Below, one piece after another: positions 63,859 through 64,000 of a DNA stretch of 64,000 nucleotides. Made by a program: the position numbers and the translations under genes. The DNA is from Flagellimonas beolgyonensis (lineage in GTDB: Bacteria; Bacteroidota; Bacteroidia; Flavobacteriales; Flavobacteriaceae), in NCBI RefSeq assembly GCF_003992615.1, contig NZ_RZMY01000003.1, positions 126,501-190,500 of the forward strand, written 5' to 3'. The number at the start of each line of letters is the position of its first letter. The stretch's first letter is position 1. A model generated the notes under the pieces. That model was not told the DNA's origin and searched no databases. It worked only from the letters and a program-made list of their open reading frames with translations.

Positions 63859-64000
63859 ATGATCTACAAACTTTCCAATGTAGCGGACCAACGGGTGATC
63901 GAGGAAACGTTTGGTCTGCGTTTCAAGTATCCCCAGCTATACCGACCCCAACCTTTGATCAATGGCTTTGAGGAAGCCAACCTCTCCATGGTGACCATGG
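63859..64000 (+). CDS. Possible SRAP-like (SOS response-associated peptidase) protein, 5' part only
   Basis: Open from ATG 63859 to the window edge (47 codons). The start MIYKLSNVADQRVIEETFGL, then FKYPQLYRPQPLINGF and LSMVTM, follows the pattern of the N-terminus of SRAP proteins in Bacteroidota (LExxF..., YxPxxxINGF, xxPVIT). The catalytic Cys2 of true SRAP proteins is replaced by Ile. The identification is tentative because only the first tenth or so can be read. Confidence 0.4.
   Translation, partial: MIYKLSNVADQRVIEETFGLRFKYPQLYRPQPLINGFEEANLSMVTM

Overview
The window reads as chromosome of a marine-type member of Flavobacteriaceae (Bacteroidota), possibly close to Muricauda/Flagellimonas. 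This rests on paired SusC/SusD receptors, Bacteroidota-type promoters (TTTG-N19/21-TAnnTTTG), no obvious Shine-Dalgarno sites, several TTG/GTG starts, a mevalonate-pathway HMG-CoA reductase beside a GYDIA-type GHMP kinase, and HYC_CC_PP and HMBD metal proteins. The genus is an inference; there is no rRNA here.

Layout. (1) 1-11020, minus strand: one copper/silver-type efflux operon, in transcription order HYC_CC_PP protein, cusA (RND pump), cusC (TolC), HMBD lipoprotein, HMA-AraC regulator, copA (P-type ATPase), PepSY protein, cusB (adaptor, cut by the window edge). Four products carry HMBD and/or HMA metal-binding modules. (2) 11152-18887, plus: free-methionine sulfoxide reductase, purH and the rod-shape block mreB-mreC-mreD-mrdA-rodA. 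(3) 18884-27586: an anchored nonspecific nuclease, a broken bestrophin gene, prc protease, surE, a small membrane protein, lpxB, an NlpC/P60 lipoprotein and comEC. (4) 27583-31296, minus: a peptide-use pair, dipeptidyl peptidase IV then a POT peptide transporter. (5) 31474-33698, plus: HMG-CoA reductase and GYDIA kinase, overlapping. (6) 33826-46555, plus: a membrane-anchored AraC regulator and two SusC/SusD units sharing a 520-bp direct repeat (205-bp leader plus the 5' end of susC), each followed by a copy of a small secreted-protein gene, degraded in the first unit. (7) 46628-54405, minus: a tightly packed envelope operon, coaX, outer-membrane protein, TPR protein, lptC, small membrane protein, CNNM/CBS/CorC protein, PpiD/SurA-like isomerase. 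(8) tRNA-Phe at 54506, then an AT-rich accessory region (54580-60300): small membrane or lipoprotein genes of unknown function separated by a ~118-bp repeat, and a three-gene operon (four-TM membrane protein, DndC-like PP-loop/Fe-S protein, TIR/deoxyribosyltransferase-like protein) preceded by an XRE regulator with palindromic sites. (9) 60316-64000: an unknown gene, a large zinc metalloprotease with an odd glycine-zipper N-terminus and no signal peptide, an AraC regulator, and the start of a probable SRAP-like gene.

The best candidate for an undescribed system is the XRE / membrane / DndC-like / TIR-like cluster at 57081-60265. It has the parts list of an antiviral system (sensor or modifier, membrane protein, nucleotide-hydrolase-like effector) but lacks the rest of the Dnd or Ssp gene sets. 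Second are the modular SusC units, where a constant leader and N-terminus sit on unrelated receptor bodies, and the repeat-flanked cassette-like genes beside the tRNA.
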